Below are positions 1-8,594 of a DNA stretch of 64,000 nucleotides, in pieces; position 1 is the stretch's first letter, and each line of letters opens with the position of its first letter. The stretch spans positions 1-64,000 of the forward strand of contig NZ_NTZO01000025.1 in assembly GCF_002559405.1 (NCBI RefSeq). The letters run 5' to 3'. The translations under genes were made by a program, and so were the position numbers. Under the pieces are notes generated by a model. It searched no databases. It had not been told where the DNA came from and saw nothing but the letters and a program-made list of their open reading frames with translations. The stretch comes from Bacillus sp. AFS001701 (GTDB lineage Bacteria; Bacillota; Bacilli; Bacillales; Bacillaceae_G).

Positions 1-118
1 CTTTTAAAGATAAAATAATTTGAAAAGTTTGTCAATTGTGATTTTACAGAAAAATTTTCCAGTTTTATGTTCGAATGCACTTATCTATATTTGTCTATCC
101 ATTGGAAAAATTGAGTTA

Positions 119-147
119 TTGACATTAAATTCTGACAAATCTATAAT
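119..147 (+). promoter_or_regulatory. Consensus sigma-A promoter of the hydrolase-iclR operon
   Basis: A TTGACA box at 119-124 and a TATAAT box at 142-147 are separated by 17 bases, an exact match to the sigma-A consensus. Transcription should start near 154, about 100 bases before the hydrolase start codon. A perfect AAAAACATGTTTTT palindrome begins nine bases after the -10 box, a position suited to repression. Confidence 0.85.
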
Positions 148-155
148 TCAAGTTG

Positions 156-190
156 AAAAACATGTTTTTTATATGAAACACAATGTTTTT
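156..190. promoter_or_regulatory. Candidate IclR-type operator
   Basis: Bases 156-169 form a perfect 14-bp palindrome, AAAAACATGTTTTT. A second AAACA..TGTTTTT pair follows at 176-190. The same AAACA/TGTTT element recurs at 2078-2133 downstream of the promoter of the catabolic operon. Because the first operon encodes an IclR-family protein, this is probably its binding site and the basis of autoregulation; that assignment is inferred. Confidence 0.6.
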
Positions 191-254
191 GAAGCATTAT
201 GTGATATTCAGGTTTGTAGATTTTGTGTAAAAAAATAGAGTGGAGGTACTGTGG

Positions 255-1061
255 ATGCCAATTAGTCATTTAAAAGAGTTATCGATTCATTTTCAAGAAT
301 CTGGTGAAGGACAAGCCCTTGTAATTCTACATGGTTTAGGAAACAATTCTCAGTCATGGAAGCAACAATTAGATGAATTGAAGGATCATTATAGAGTAAT
401 CGTTTGGGATGCTCCAGGTTATGGTGGAAGTTCTGATCTAAAAGAGGAGTTCCATGAATTTTCCGAGTTTGCTAATGTTCTTAAAGAGTTTTTGGATAGT
501 CTAGGGTTAGATTCTATCTATTTGCTGGGTCATTCAATGGGATCGGCAATTGCAATTGATTTTACGAATCGTTTTCCACATATAGTCGATGCGTTAATTA
601 TTTCAGATGCAACACGTGGAGCAGCTGGGTTAAGTAGAGAAGAAAACGAGAAAAAACTTCAAAATAGATTAAACTCTATTGAAAATCTACATCCTTCTGA
701 ACTAGCAAGAAAAAGAGTAAAAGCATTACTTGCACCAAATGCATCACCTGAGGTTATAAAAGAGGCAGAACGTATAATGTCACAAGTTCGTCTATCTGGT
801 TACCGTTCTGTTTCCTACTCATTATCGAACTTAAACCAAATGGAGATTCTGTCTTCAATATCTGTTCCAACACTTGTTATGTGTGGGGAGTTAGACCAAG
901 TAACTCCAGTAAGTGAATCACAAATATTTCACGAGTTGATTCCAAATTCAGAATTTGTTATCGTTCCAAATACAGGACATTTATGCTATCAAGAAGATCC
1001 TAAACTATTTAATCAATCCGTGTTAAACTTTTTAAAGAAACAACCGATAAGTCAAAAGTAG
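255..1061 (+). CDS. Alpha/beta hydrolase, meta-cleavage-product hydrolase-like
   Basis: This 268-residue protein has the alpha/beta-hydrolase layout: an oxyanion-hole HGLG near residue 26, the nucleophile elbow GHSMG with Ser94, an acid Asp214 in GELDQ and the catalytic His242 in NTGHL. Size and layout match BphD/MhpC hydrolases, which split ring-fission products of extradiol dioxygenases into a dienoate and an acid. An extradiol dioxygenase lies 2 kb downstream, so that role fits. The ATG at 255 is chosen because GGAGG at 242-246 sits 8 bases upstream; a GTG at 240 lies before that site. The gene is probably co-transcribed with the IclR regulator 34 bases downstream. A general esterase cannot be excluded. 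Confidence 0.8.
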   Translation: MPISHLKELSIHFQESGEGQALVILHGLGNNSQSWKQQLDELKDHYRVIVWDAPGYGGSSDLKEEFHEFSEFANVLKEFLDSLGLDSIYLLGHSMGSAIAIDFTNRFPHIVDALIISDATRGAAGLSREENEKKLQNRLNSIENLHPSELARKRVKALLAPNASPEVIKEAERIMSQVRLSGYRSVSYSLSNLNQMEILSSISVPTLVMCGELDQVTPVSESQIFHELIPNSEFVIVPNTGHLCYQEDPKLFNQSVLNFLKKQPISQK

Positions 1062-1095
1062 AATTGAATCTATTGTATTAGGAGAGGTTTGCTCG

Positions 1096-1899
1096 ATGGA
1101 TAATGTAGAAAAAGAAAAATATAGCGCTAATTCTTTAGTTAGAGGATTAGAAATTATTAAGCTTTTTAATGAGGAACATCCTAGTTTGTCACTTTCAGAG
1201 ATTGCAAAAAAGTTAGGGGTAAGCAGAACAGTACCTTATCGATTACTTTATACTCTGCAGTCGATTGGTTACTTAACACAGGATGAAAATACGAAACAAT
1301 ATTCGTTAACTCCTAAAGTTCTTGAATTAGGTTTTAGTTATATAAATAGCTTGAAAATACCTGAAATTGCACAACCTTATATGGAATCATTACGTGATGA
1401 AATAGGTGCTTCTTGTCATTTGTCAATTTTAGATGGACATGAAGTAGTTTATGTTGGGAGTGCACCAGTTAGAGGGGTATCGGCAGTCAATGTCAATATT
1501 GGTTTAAGACTACCAGCTCATGCAACTGCAAATGGAAAGCTACTTCTTGCATACGAGCCAAAGGAAAGTCTTATGCAACTATTCCAAGTTACAAATTTAA
1601 CACCTTATACAGATAAAACGTTAACGACGCCTGGAGAGTTTATGGATCAATTAGATAAAATACGCCAAAATGGCTATTCAATGACTAGTGGAGAATTTCA
1701 CCAAGGTATTCATTCAATCGCTGCACCTATTTACGGTAGAACAGGAAAAGTATTGGCAGCACTGAATATCGTAGCGACTGAATTATCTTATCAGGAAGAT
1801 TTCATGAATAAAGTTGCATTGCCTAAACTTCTAGATGTCTCTGTTTTACTATCAAACTATATGGGTTACAATGGCAGAGTTTCAAATCAGGTAAAATAG
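1096..1899 (+). CDS. IclR-family transcriptional regulator
   Basis: This 267-residue protein has an N-terminal winged helix-turn-helix (about residues 15-75, with LSEIAKKLGVSRTVPYRLL as the recognition region). An IclR effector-binding domain follows (about 85-255), including the typical LPAHATANGKLLLA segment. IclR proteins control many aromatic catabolic operons as repressors or activators. The gene follows the hydrolase in one operon and precedes the catabolic operon. Repeated AAACA/TGTTT palindromes at both promoters are its likely targets. Placement of those palindromes just after the -10 boxes suggests repression relieved by an aromatic effector. The effector cannot be read from the sequence. 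Confidence 0.9.
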   Translation: MDNVEKEKYSANSLVRGLEIIKLFNEEHPSLSLSEIAKKLGVSRTVPYRLLYTLQSIGYLTQDENTKQYSLTPKVLELGFSYINSLKIPEIAQPYMESLRDEIGASCHLSILDGHEVVYVGSAPVRGVSAVNVNIGLRLPAHATANGKLLLAYEPKESLMQLFQVTNLTPYTDKTLTTPGEFMDQLDKIRQNGYSMTSGEFHQGIHSIAAPIYGRTGKVLAALNIVATELSYQEDFMNKVALPKLLDVSVLLSNYMGYNGRVSNQVK

Positions 1900-1908
1900 T
1901 TAAAGTTA

Positions 1909-1949
1909 AAAATATGGGTTCCCAAACTAAGGGAATCCATATTTTTTTT
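1909..1949 (+). terminator. Rho-independent terminator after iclR
   Basis: AAATATGGGTTCCC pairs with GGGAATCCATATTT across a 7-base loop, with one G-T pair, and a run of eight T follows. It ends the hydrolase-iclR transcript. Confidence 0.85.
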
Positions 1950-2036
1950 GCAAAAAAAACAAGTTATAAACCTTGAAAATACAGTGTTTTTTTATATTTA
2001 ACTCTTGTGACATATCAAAATTTTCTAAAAACTATG

Positions 2037-2065
2037 TTGACACAAAGAATAATTCATCCTAGAAT
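2037..2065 (+). promoter_or_regulatory. Sigma-A promoter of the aromatic catabolic operon
   Basis: TTGACA at 2037-2042 and TAGAAT at 2060-2065 are separated by 17 bases. The predicted start near 2072 lies just before the first AAAACA/TGTTTT palindrome at 2078. Confidence 0.75.
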
Positions 2066-2077
2066 TATTTTATAGAT

Positions 2078-2133
2078 AAAACATTGTTTTGTATATAAAA
2101 CATAGCAAGTGCTCGATACAAAACATTTTGTTT
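2078..2133. promoter_or_regulatory. Repeated AAACA/TGTTT palindromes, candidate IclR operators
   Basis: AAAACA-T-TGTTTT at 2078-2090 and AAACA-TTT-TGTTT at 2121-2133 resemble the palindrome at 156-169. The stretch TATATAAAACATAG after the first copy also resembles TATATGAAACACA after the first operon's palindrome. This is probably a shared regulatory element. Confidence 0.55.
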
Positions 2134-2166
2134 AAAAAGAACAACAATACAGGGAGGATTTTAAAA

Positions 2167-2700
2167 ATGACAAATGAAACTTTTTCAGTTAAAGAATTTG
2201 AAAAAAAATACGTGGCTCGCTTAGAAGACCGTACGCTAGATTGGAATGTTTTAAAGTTTCAAGAGGAAATTGATCCGAGATATAAGCGTGCTCAAATGCG
2301 TTATATTGGACGTGGTGCGACAGCGAATAATGATTCAAATGTAATTACAGCAGAACATTTTACATTAAGTACAATGGTTCTACCTCCTGGCTGTATCGGA
2401 CCTTTACATCTACACGATGATGTAGAAGAAGTATTTTTTATTCTTGAGGGAGAAGTTACTGCTTTAATTCAAGAAGTTGGTAAAGATGAAGTACATGAAA
2501 TTAAATTAAAAGCTAGAGATTGTATCAGTTCTCCTCCTGGTGTTCATCGAGGAATTAGAAATGATGGAGATACTGAAGCGCGTATGTTAGTTATGCTTGG
2601 CGCAGTGAAACCAAACCTTCCAACCTATCCAGAAGGTAGCGCGCTTGAAGAACTTCGTAAACAACGTGCTAAAGAAAGAGAAGCGATCATCAAAGGTTAA
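2167..2700 (+). CDS. Cupin-domain protein
   Basis: This 177-residue protein is a single conserved beta-barrel. Cupin motif 1 is visible as G-x-L-His81-x-His83 followed by Glu87/88 and a closing Gly95, and motif 2 carries His127 in PPGVHRG, so a metal site is likely. Small cupins in such operons act as dioxygenases, isomerases or ligand-binding proteins; which applies here is unknown. The ATG at 2167 follows GGGAGG by about 10 bases. A longer reading from 2089 would run through the operator region and is unlikely. It is the first gene of the catabolic operon, followed by a hairpin that may lower downstream expression. Confidence 0.8.
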   Translation: MTNETFSVKEFEKKYVARLEDRTLDWNVLKFQEEIDPRYKRAQMRYIGRGATANNDSNVITAEHFTLSTMVLPPGCIGPLHLHDDVEEVFFILEGEVTALIQEVGKDEVHEIKLKARDCISSPPGVHRGIRNDGDTEARMLVMLGAVKPNLPTYPEGSALEELRKQRAKEREAIIKG

Positions 2701-2709
2701 TTAAAAAAA

Positions 2710-2760
2710 TTGAAAAAGGGTCAGCTGCATTTTGAAATAAATTGCAGCTGCCTTTTTCAA
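2710..2760 (+). terminator. Hairpin between cupin and extradiol dioxygenase genes
   Basis: TTGAAAAAGG-GTCAGCTGCA pairs with TGCAGCTGCCTTTTTCAA with a two-base bulge. The stem is long and ends in a T-rich arm but has no clean T tract after it. It may be a partial terminator or an mRNA-stabilising structure that makes the cupin transcript more abundant than the rest. Confidence 0.6.
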
Positions 2761-2811
2761 TAGAGTTAATAAAAGAAAGCGCTTTATATAAATAAATGGG
2801 AGGGATTGTTG

Positions 2812-3732
2812 GTGCTAGGAATTACTCATTTAAGACATATAAGTTTGATCACACCAAACTTTGAGGAACAAGTGAACTTTTACGAAAAAGTTTGGGGTTT
2901 AGATCGTGTAAATGCTTCGGATGACAAGATTGCTTATTTTCGAGGGGCAGGACCTGAGCATCATATACTAAGCCTTCGAAAAGGTGATAAATGCGGTTTG
3001 CATCATATCGCATTTGGAATGGTCGATAAAAATGCAGTTGATCGTGCAGCGGAAATTTTACATTCAAAAGGTGTACATATTGTTGAAGAGCCCGGTTATT
3101 TGGATGAAGCTGGTGGAGGATATGGACTTCGATTTGTTGATCCAGAAAACCGTGTAATTGAACTTTCCGCTTGGGTAGAGGTTCAAACATCGATTTGGAC
3201 TAATAAAAACGTTGATCCCGTGAAATTAAACCATGTAGTTATGAACACAACAGATTTAGATATGATTGTGGAGTTTTATACTGATGTGCTTGGATTCAAA
3301 GTGACGGATTGGAGTGAGCACCAAATGTCCTTCTTAAGGTGTAATCGAAAACATCACTCGATTGCATTTAACCAAGATGCACACGCTTCAGTTAATCATA
3401 TTGCTTACGAAGTTGATTCGGTGGATGAACTGATGCGAGGCATTAGTAATGTTAGGAAAGCCGGATTAAGTGAGTTATGGGGTCCAGGTCGACATGGTCC
3501 TGGTAATAATATCTTTTGTTATTTTCAAGATCTCGGTGGATTTGTCATGGAATATACATGTTATCTTGAAACAATTGAAGATGAGGCTGAGTGGAGAGCG
3601 CGAGTTTGGAAACGCGTGCCACATCTAATGGATCAATGGGGAATTGCTGGTCCACCAAAACCAGAAGCTCGTAAAGCGATGGGCGGAGAGCCAGATAATG
3701 GCTGGGTAGATACAACAGTTATAGTACGATAA
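2812..3732 (+). CDS. Type I extradiol (VOC) ring-cleavage dioxygenase
   Basis: The 306-residue protein has two vicinal-oxygen-chelate domains (about 3-120 and 137-265). The second carries the 2-His-1-Glu iron triad: His141 (LNHVV), His196 (VNHIAY) and Glu247 (FVMEYT), with spacing like BphC-type dioxygenases. GPGRHGPGNN near residue 225 is also typical. It should open a catechol-type ring next to its hydroxyl groups. GTG at 2812 is chosen because GGGAGGG at 2798-2804 is seven bases away; TTG codons at 2806 and 2809 are less well placed. Together with the Rieske system, dihydrodiol dehydrogenase and hydrolase it forms a classical upper ring-cleavage route. The substrate is unknown. Confidence 0.88.
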   Translation: MLGITHLRHISLITPNFEEQVNFYEKVWGLDRVNASDDKIAYFRGAGPEHHILSLRKGDKCGLHHIAFGMVDKNAVDRAAEILHSKGVHIVEEPGYLDEAGGGYGLRFVDPENRVIELSAWVEVQTSIWTNKNVDPVKLNHVVMNTTDLDMIVEFYTDVLGFKVTDWSEHQMSFLRCNRKHHSIAFNQDAHASVNHIAYEVDSVDELMRGISNVRKAGLSELWGPGRHGPGNNIFCYFQDLGGFVMEYTCYLETIEDEAEWRARVWKRVPHLMDQWGIAGPPKPEARKAMGGEPDNGWVDTTVIVR

Positions 3733-3795
3733 AAAGTTTAAATAAAAATGCTATAGGGAATACGAACCATGAAAACTTTAATAAGGGGTGACGGA

Positions 3796-4587
3796 ATGGA
3801 TCTTGGGTTAAAGGGAAAAGTTGCAGTAATTATGGGTGGCACCTCTGGTGTTGGACTGAAGACAGCTGAATTATTTTTAGGTGAAGGTGCTAAAGTAGCA
3901 ATTTGTGGAAGAAGCAAAGAGCGCGCAGATAAAGCATTAAAGCATTTACTCACATATGGCAAAAGCGAAGATCTATTTGCTGCGACGTGTGATGTTACAT
4001 CAAAAGGGGAAGTTAATTCGTTTATTCAACAAACAGCAGAAAAGTTTGGTGGAATTGATACGTTAGTGAATGCAGCTGGTCAAAGTGTTATGGGGCATTT
4101 TTTCGATATTACTGATGAACAGTGGCAGGAACAAATTCAATTAAAGTATTTCGCAATTATTTATGCAGTTCGTGCAACTCATCCTTATTTAGTGAAAAGA
4201 GGAGGTGGCCGAATTATTAATATAAATGCAACTCTAGCAAAAGAGCCTGAGCGTCATATGGTAGCAACCGCAGCAACCCGCGCAGGACTTTTAAATTTAA
4301 GTAAAACATTGTCTCAAGAATTAGCATCTGACAATATTTTAGTCAATTCAGTTAGTCTTGGATTAATTCGGACAGATCAATGGGAACGTAGAAGGATGAA
4401 GAATGCTCCTGATATGGATCCCGAGGAATATTATAAAGATCTTGCGATAAAAAGAAATATTCCACTAGGTCGTATAGGTGAAGCGGAAGAAGTTGCTAGT
4501 GTAATTGTTTTTCTTGCTTCAGACAAAGCGAGTTATGTAGCTGGTTCTACAATTGAAACTGCAGGTGCAATCGGGAAAGCACTTTAA
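3796..4587 (+). CDS. Atypical SDR-fold protein lacking the catalytic triad
   Basis: This 263-residue protein has a classical short-chain dehydrogenase Rossmann fold with the nucleotide motif GGTSGVG at residues 14-20 and VNAAG near 91-95. The active site is changed: the Ser position is Ala145, and the YxxxK motif reads T158-AAT-R162. The reading frame is intact and codon use resembles its neighbours, so this is not simple decay. It may use another chemistry or serve as a binding subunit. ATG 3796 follows AAGGGGTG; an upstream ATG at 3769 lacks a good site. Its place between the extradiol dioxygenase and the ThDP enzyme suggests a role in the same pathway. Confidence 0.85.
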   Translation: MDLGLKGKVAVIMGGTSGVGLKTAELFLGEGAKVAICGRSKERADKALKHLLTYGKSEDLFAATCDVTSKGEVNSFIQQTAEKFGGIDTLVNAAGQSVMGHFFDITDEQWQEQIQLKYFAIIYAVRATHPYLVKRGGGRIININATLAKEPERHMVATAATRAGLLNLSKTLSQELASDNILVNSVSLGLIRTDQWERRRMKNAPDMDPEEYYKDLAIKRNIPLGRIGEAEEVASVIVFLASDKASYVAGSTIETAGAIGKAL

Positions 4588-4618
4588 ATAAATTATTAGA
4601 CAAAGGTAGGATACTAAG

Positions 4619-6307
4619 ATGAAAAATCAAGAAGAAATCGTATTTACTACTGCGGATGCCGTCGTAAAAGAGTTAGTTCAAGCAGGTGTAGAAGTCGCTT
4701 TTGGAATCGTAAGTATTCACAATATGCCCATCTATGACGCGATTCTAAGGGATGGAAGTATCAAGCTGATCTGTTCACGAGGCGAAAGTGGAGCAGTAAA
4801 TATGGCAGATGGCTATGCACGTGCGACAGGAAAATTAGGTGTAGTTATTACTAGTACAGGAACAGGAGCTGGAAACGCTGCTGGTTCATTAGTAGAAGCA
4901 TGGGCAGCTGGGGTACCACTACTTCATCTGACTGGAGAAGTAGCATCACCTTATCTTGGTACAGGTAAAGGGTACATACATGAATGTAAAGACCAGCTGT
5001 CAATGATGAGCGGTGCTTGTAAAAATGCTGTAAGGCTTAGACGACCAGAACAAACAGCTGGTGTAGTAAGAAAAGCAATTGAAGAAGCATTAACTGCTCC
5101 AACAGGACCAGTTAGCTTAGAAATTCCAATCGACTTTCAATCAGCAATTATCGAGGACGTTTCAATCGATAAAGTACAGGTAGATGTTTTTAAACCGCAA
5201 CTAACTACCGTTATACCAGAAATCGCAATTTCAAAAATTTCAGAAGCATGTCGTCCAGTTATTTGGGCAGGTGGCGGTGTTATTTCTGCCAATGCCTCAA
5301 AAGAGTTAACAAATTTAGCGGAAATTCTTGGAGCTGCTGTCATTACAAGTCAATCTGGAAAAGGTTCAATACCAGAGGATCATGAGCAATGTATAGGGCA
5401 TTTTGCAGCCAATGAGTCGACAAAAGAGTTTTTGAGAAATGCAGATTTATTGATTAGCGTAGGTGTACGTTTCAGAGGAAATGAAACTTCTAACTGGAAA
5501 GTCCCTGTCCCAGAAGAACATATTTCGATTGATGCAGATTTTAATGCAATTAATCGAAATTATAAAGCAACAGTTGGGTTAGTCGGAGATGCAAAAGATA
5601 TTTTATCGGCTTTAATAAATAAAATCGATGAAAAGTCTATTTCGGTTTTACCTTCTTATATAGAAGAAGTACGTTCACTAAGAAATGAAGTGCGGGGACA
5701 ACTTCGTAAAACACTTGGTCCGTTTGAACAGTTTGTAGATGGTATGAGAGAGATTTTACCGAGAGATACGATTTTAGTTCGAGATGTGACAGTACAAGCA
5801 AATGTATGGGGAAGTAGAATATTCGATATTTATGAACCGAGAACATCTATTCACGCATCCGGTGGCGGAATCGGTCAAGGTCTTCCTACAGCTATAGGAG
5901 CTCAATTGGGTTGTCCTCATCAAACGGTCGTATTAATGGCTGGAGATGGTGGGTTTATGGTTAATGTAGGTGAAATGGTGACTGCAGCTGAAGAAAATCT
6001 TCCTATTATTGTTGTGTTATTTGACGATTCTGGCTATGGGGTTCTTCGTAATATTCAGGAAGCGGCATACGGTCGCCAAGTAGCAGTGAATTTATTAAGT
6101 CCTGATTTTGTAAAACTAGCTGAGTCAATGCATTTTGAGGCAGCACGTATTGGATCAGGAGACGAATTTGTTAATGAACTAAAGAAGGCAAGTGAAAGAA
6201 GAAAGCCAACAATGATCGTTGTAGATATGGAAGCAGTTGGACCTATGGCAAAACCTTTTGGTGGACCTCCAGGAGCAGCTGAAAGCTTTAAGCCAAAAAA
6301 ATTATAA
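4619..6307 (+). CDS. ThDP-dependent decarboxylase/ligase, acetolactate-synthase superfamily
   Basis: This 562-residue protein has the three-domain ThDP layout. The N-terminal Pyr domain carries the cofactor-activating Glu56 in RGESGAVNMADGYAR. A central Rossmann-like domain follows (about 190-330). The C-terminal PP domain has the Mg-ThDP signature GDGG near 442-445 ending in LFDDSGYG near 470. Relatives include acetolactate synthase, benzoylformate decarboxylase and sulfoacetaldehyde acetyltransferase. No acetolactate synthase regulatory subunit is nearby. The next gene is an aldehyde dehydrogenase 12 bases away, so decarboxylation of a 2-oxo acid to an aldehyde that is then oxidised is a reasonable inference. 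It is not an obvious ilvB. Confidence 0.85.
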   Translation: MKNQEEIVFTTADAVVKELVQAGVEVAFGIVSIHNMPIYDAILRDGSIKLICSRGESGAVNMADGYARATGKLGVVITSTGTGAGNAAGSLVEAWAAGVPLLHLTGEVASPYLGTGKGYIHECKDQLSMMSGACKNAVRLRRPEQTAGVVRKAIEEALTAPTGPVSLEIPIDFQSAIIEDVSIDKVQVDVFKPQLTTVIPEIAISKISEACRPVIWAGGGVISANASKELTNLAEILGAAVITSQSGKGSIPEDHEQCIGHFAANESTKEFLRNADLLISVGVRFRGNETSNWKVPVPEEHISIDADFNAINRNYKATVGLVGDAKDILSALINKIDEKSISVLPSYIEEVRSLRNEVRGQLRKTLGPFEQFVDGMREILPRDTILVRDVTVQANVWGSRIFDIYEPRTSIHASGGGIGQGLPTAIGAQLGCPHQTVVLMAGDGGFMVNVGEMVTAAEENLPIIVVLFDDSGYGVLRNIQEAAYGRQVAVNLLSPDFVKLAESMHFEAARIGSGDEFVNELKKASERRKPTMIVVDMEAVGPMAKPFGGPPGAAESFKPKKL

Positions 6308-6319
6308 AGGAGATTCAAT

Positions 6320-7765
6320 ATGATTTCGACATATCCAGTTGTATCAGGGAGATATCTCATAAATGGTGAATGGAAAGAAAGTAAGGAAACATCAAATATT
6401 ATTAATCCTGCAAATAAGTCGGAAGTAATTGGTAAAGTTGCATTATGTACTGAGGAAATCGTAAACGAAGCAATTAATGCAGCATCGAATGCATTTAAAC
6501 TTTGGTCACAAAGTGAGATTCAGGACCGTGTAGAAAGAATGAAAGCGGCAGCGCAGGAACTTTCTAAAATCATTGAAGAAAATGTTTCATTATTTGTTCG
6601 TGAAAATGGAAAAACACTAGTAGAAGCTAAAAAAGACTTATTACGCTGTGTTGAAGTAATGAATGGTGGAGCGGATGAACTACTTAAATGGTGGAGTCCA
6701 GAAATACTTCCAGGAAATCAAAAAGTTCAAGTAAGAAGAAGAGCTAGAGGGGTTACTGCAGTAATTACTCCTTGGAACTCTCCTATGATTTTAACATTTA
6801 AACGAGTAATTCCTGCTATTTTAGCAGGTAATACAGTTGTCGTGAAACCTGCGACAAATTGTCCGCTTACCATTATGGCTTGTTTAAAAGTGGTGGCTGA
6901 ACATTTTCCGCCTGGTGTAATTAATATTGTAACAGGTTCAGGAAAAATGATTGGTGACAAGCTTTGTTCCGTTTCACGAGTTCGTACGATTGCTTTTGTC
7001 GGAAGTACACAAACAGGTAAAGATATTATGAAAAAGTCCTCTGGAAATCTTCAAAAAGTATATATGGAGCTTGGTGGGAATGACCCAGCGATTATTTTAG
7101 AAGATGCAAACTTAGATGAAGAAGCTATTAAACGATTAAGAATGAGTATTTTAAAAGCGGCTGGCCAAGTATGTTCGGCAATTAAGCGTATATATGTACA
7201 AGAATCTAGATATGTTGAATTAGTAAAAAAACTGAAAAAAGAATTTGACCGTATTGTTGTAGGTGATGGTATTCAACCTGATGTGACTATGGGCCCATTA
7301 AATAATAAAGCTCAGTATGACTATGTTAATGGATTGATCGAGCGTACTGAAAAAGCAGGTGCAAATGTAATAACAGCTGGAATTCAACTGAATCCTGAAA
7401 AGTGGGATCAAGGATACTACATCTTACCAACAATCGTAACAGGTGTTGATCAGCAAAGTGAGATCGTTCGTGCAGAACAATTCGGACCAGTAATTCCTAT
7501 TCTACCTTTTTCAACTATTGACGAAGTGATCAAACTAGCAAATGATAGTGAATTTGGTTTAAGAGCTTCTGTTTGGACTGAAAATGAAGAATTGGCAGTT
7601 GAAATGGCAGATCGATTAGAGGCAGGCGCAGTTTTTCATAATAATCATACCATCTTTAATGATTTAGCATTAGATTTCCCAGGGTTAAAAGAGAGTGGTG
7701 TTTCAAGGGAAACGAGACACTGTGGATTGGAATTCTTTGCAGATTCATACGGATTTGCAAATTAA
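6320..7765 (+). CDS. NAD(P)-dependent aldehyde dehydrogenase
   Basis: This 481-residue protein has a full aldehyde dehydrogenase core: the PWNSP cofactor segment, general base Glu250 in ELGGND and catalytic Cys285 in GQVCSA. Length is normal for the family. It begins 12 bases after the ThDP enzyme behind AAAGGAG. It most likely oxidises the aldehyde made by that enzyme to a carboxylic acid. A benzaldehyde- or vanillin-dehydrogenase-like role is possible, but the natural substrate cannot be read from the sequence. Confidence 0.88.
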   Translation: MISTYPVVSGRYLINGEWKESKETSNIINPANKSEVIGKVALCTEEIVNEAINAASNAFKLWSQSEIQDRVERMKAAAQELSKIIEENVSLFVRENGKTLVEAKKDLLRCVEVMNGGADELLKWWSPEILPGNQKVQVRRRARGVTAVITPWNSPMILTFKRVIPAILAGNTVVVKPATNCPLTIMACLKVVAEHFPPGVINIVTGSGKMIGDKLCSVSRVRTIAFVGSTQTGKDIMKKSSGNLQKVYMELGGNDPAIILEDANLDEEAIKRLRMSILKAAGQVCSAIKRIYVQESRYVELVKKLKKEFDRIVVGDGIQPDVTMGPLNNKAQYDYVNGLIERTEKAGANVITAGIQLNPEKWDQGYYILPTIVTGVDQQSEIVRAEQFGPVIPILPFSTIDEVIKLANDSEFGLRASVWTENEELAVEMADRLEAGAVFHNNHTIFNDLALDFPGLKESGVSRETRHCGLEFFADSYGFAN

Positions 7766-7780
7766 GGATGGTGAATAGGC

Positions 7781-8563
7781 ATGAAACTAGGTCTAATCGG
7801 CTGTGGGAATATTGGCCAGTTCCTTCTTCAAGCAATTAATAAAGATGGAATGTTAGCAGGTGGAAAGATTGTTTCAATTTATACGCGTTGCGAAGAGTCA
7901 GGCGTTCAACTTGCTAAAGAATTTGAAACGGAAGCTTATCAAAGTGTAGAGGCGCTACTTCTTTCAGATGTAGATTTGGTCATTGAAGCTGCTACAGTTG
8001 AAGCTGCAAAGGAGTACGCTATAAAAGTTCTTGAAGGTGGGAAAGACTTATTGTTAAGTAGCATTGGAGTCATGGCTGATTTCACTTTTGAAGAAGAAAT
8101 TCGAGAGGTTTGTACAACAAAAGATGTAAATGTTTTCTTACCTTCAGGAGCAATCGGTGGATTGGATATTTTAAAGTCAGCAAAAGCTGTGGGTGGTCTA
8201 GAGGCTGTTTCAATTACAACTAGAAAACCACCTGGAGCATTATCAAAAGAAGTGCTAGATAAAGAAACGATATTGTTTGAAGGCTCTGCAGCTGAAGCAA
8301 TTAAGCTATACCCAAGAAATATTAATGTGGCAATTGTATTATCCTTAGCTGGACTTGGTGCTAACAATACAAAAGTGAAAATTATTGCTGATCCAATTGT
8401 GATAAAAAATAGTCATTTAATTGAAGCATCTGGTGCGTTTGGAAAACTTAAACTTGAAATCGAAAATGATCCAATGCCAAATAATCCTAAAACAAGTTAT
8501 TTAGCAGCATTAAGTGTTTTGGCAACGTTACAAAACAAGGATAAGTATGTACAAGTTGGGTAG
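7781..8563 (+). CDS. L-aspartate dehydrogenase-family oxidoreductase (DUF108)
   Basis: This 260-residue protein starts with the dinucleotide-binding motif GLIGCGNIG. It carries hallmarks of the aspartate dehydrogenase family: the LPSGAIGGLD segment near residue 125 and NSHLIEASGAFG with the family's conserved His near residue 211. Known members interconvert L-aspartate and iminoaspartate/oxaloacetate with NAD(P), often for NAD biosynthesis. Here there is no nadA or nadC; instead the gene sits between an aldehyde dehydrogenase and a Rieske oxygenase. Its substrate may therefore be another amino or imino acid. This is unusual in a ring-hydroxylation operon and may mean that the aromatic substrate contains nitrogen. 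Confidence 0.8.
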   Translation: MKLGLIGCGNIGQFLLQAINKDGMLAGGKIVSIYTRCEESGVQLAKEFETEAYQSVEALLLSDVDLVIEAATVEAAKEYAIKVLEGGKDLLLSSIGVMADFTFEEEIREVCTTKDVNVFLPSGAIGGLDILKSAKAVGGLEAVSITTRKPPGALSKEVLDKETILFEGSAAEAIKLYPRNINVAIVLSLAGLGANNTKVKIIADPIVIKNSHLIEASGAFGKLKLEIENDPMPNNPKTSYLAALSVLATLQNKDKYVQVG

Positions 8564-8594
8564 ATAGTCAAAATAGGAAGGGAGAGTGCTGTGC

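Noticed and set aside
20..238. A 72-codon open frame starting with TTG at the left edge
   Set aside because: It contains the consensus sigma-A promoter and operator of the next operon, has no ribosome site, and its translation looks random.
2089..2166. N-terminal extension of the cupin protein
   Set aside because: It would begin within the AAACA/TGTTT operator region and has no ribosome site; ATG 2167 has GGGAGG.
2772..2788. AGAAAGCGCTTTAT as a CcpA (CRE) site upstream of the extradiol dioxygenase gene
   Set aside because: The flanking TG and CA bases of the consensus are both absent; the palindrome alone is weak evidence.
7939..8367. Long minus-strand open frame inside the aspartate-dehydrogenase-like gene
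   Set aside because: It mirrors a well-supported gene, has low-complexity Ser/Ala-rich translation and no initiation signal; typical antisense shadow.
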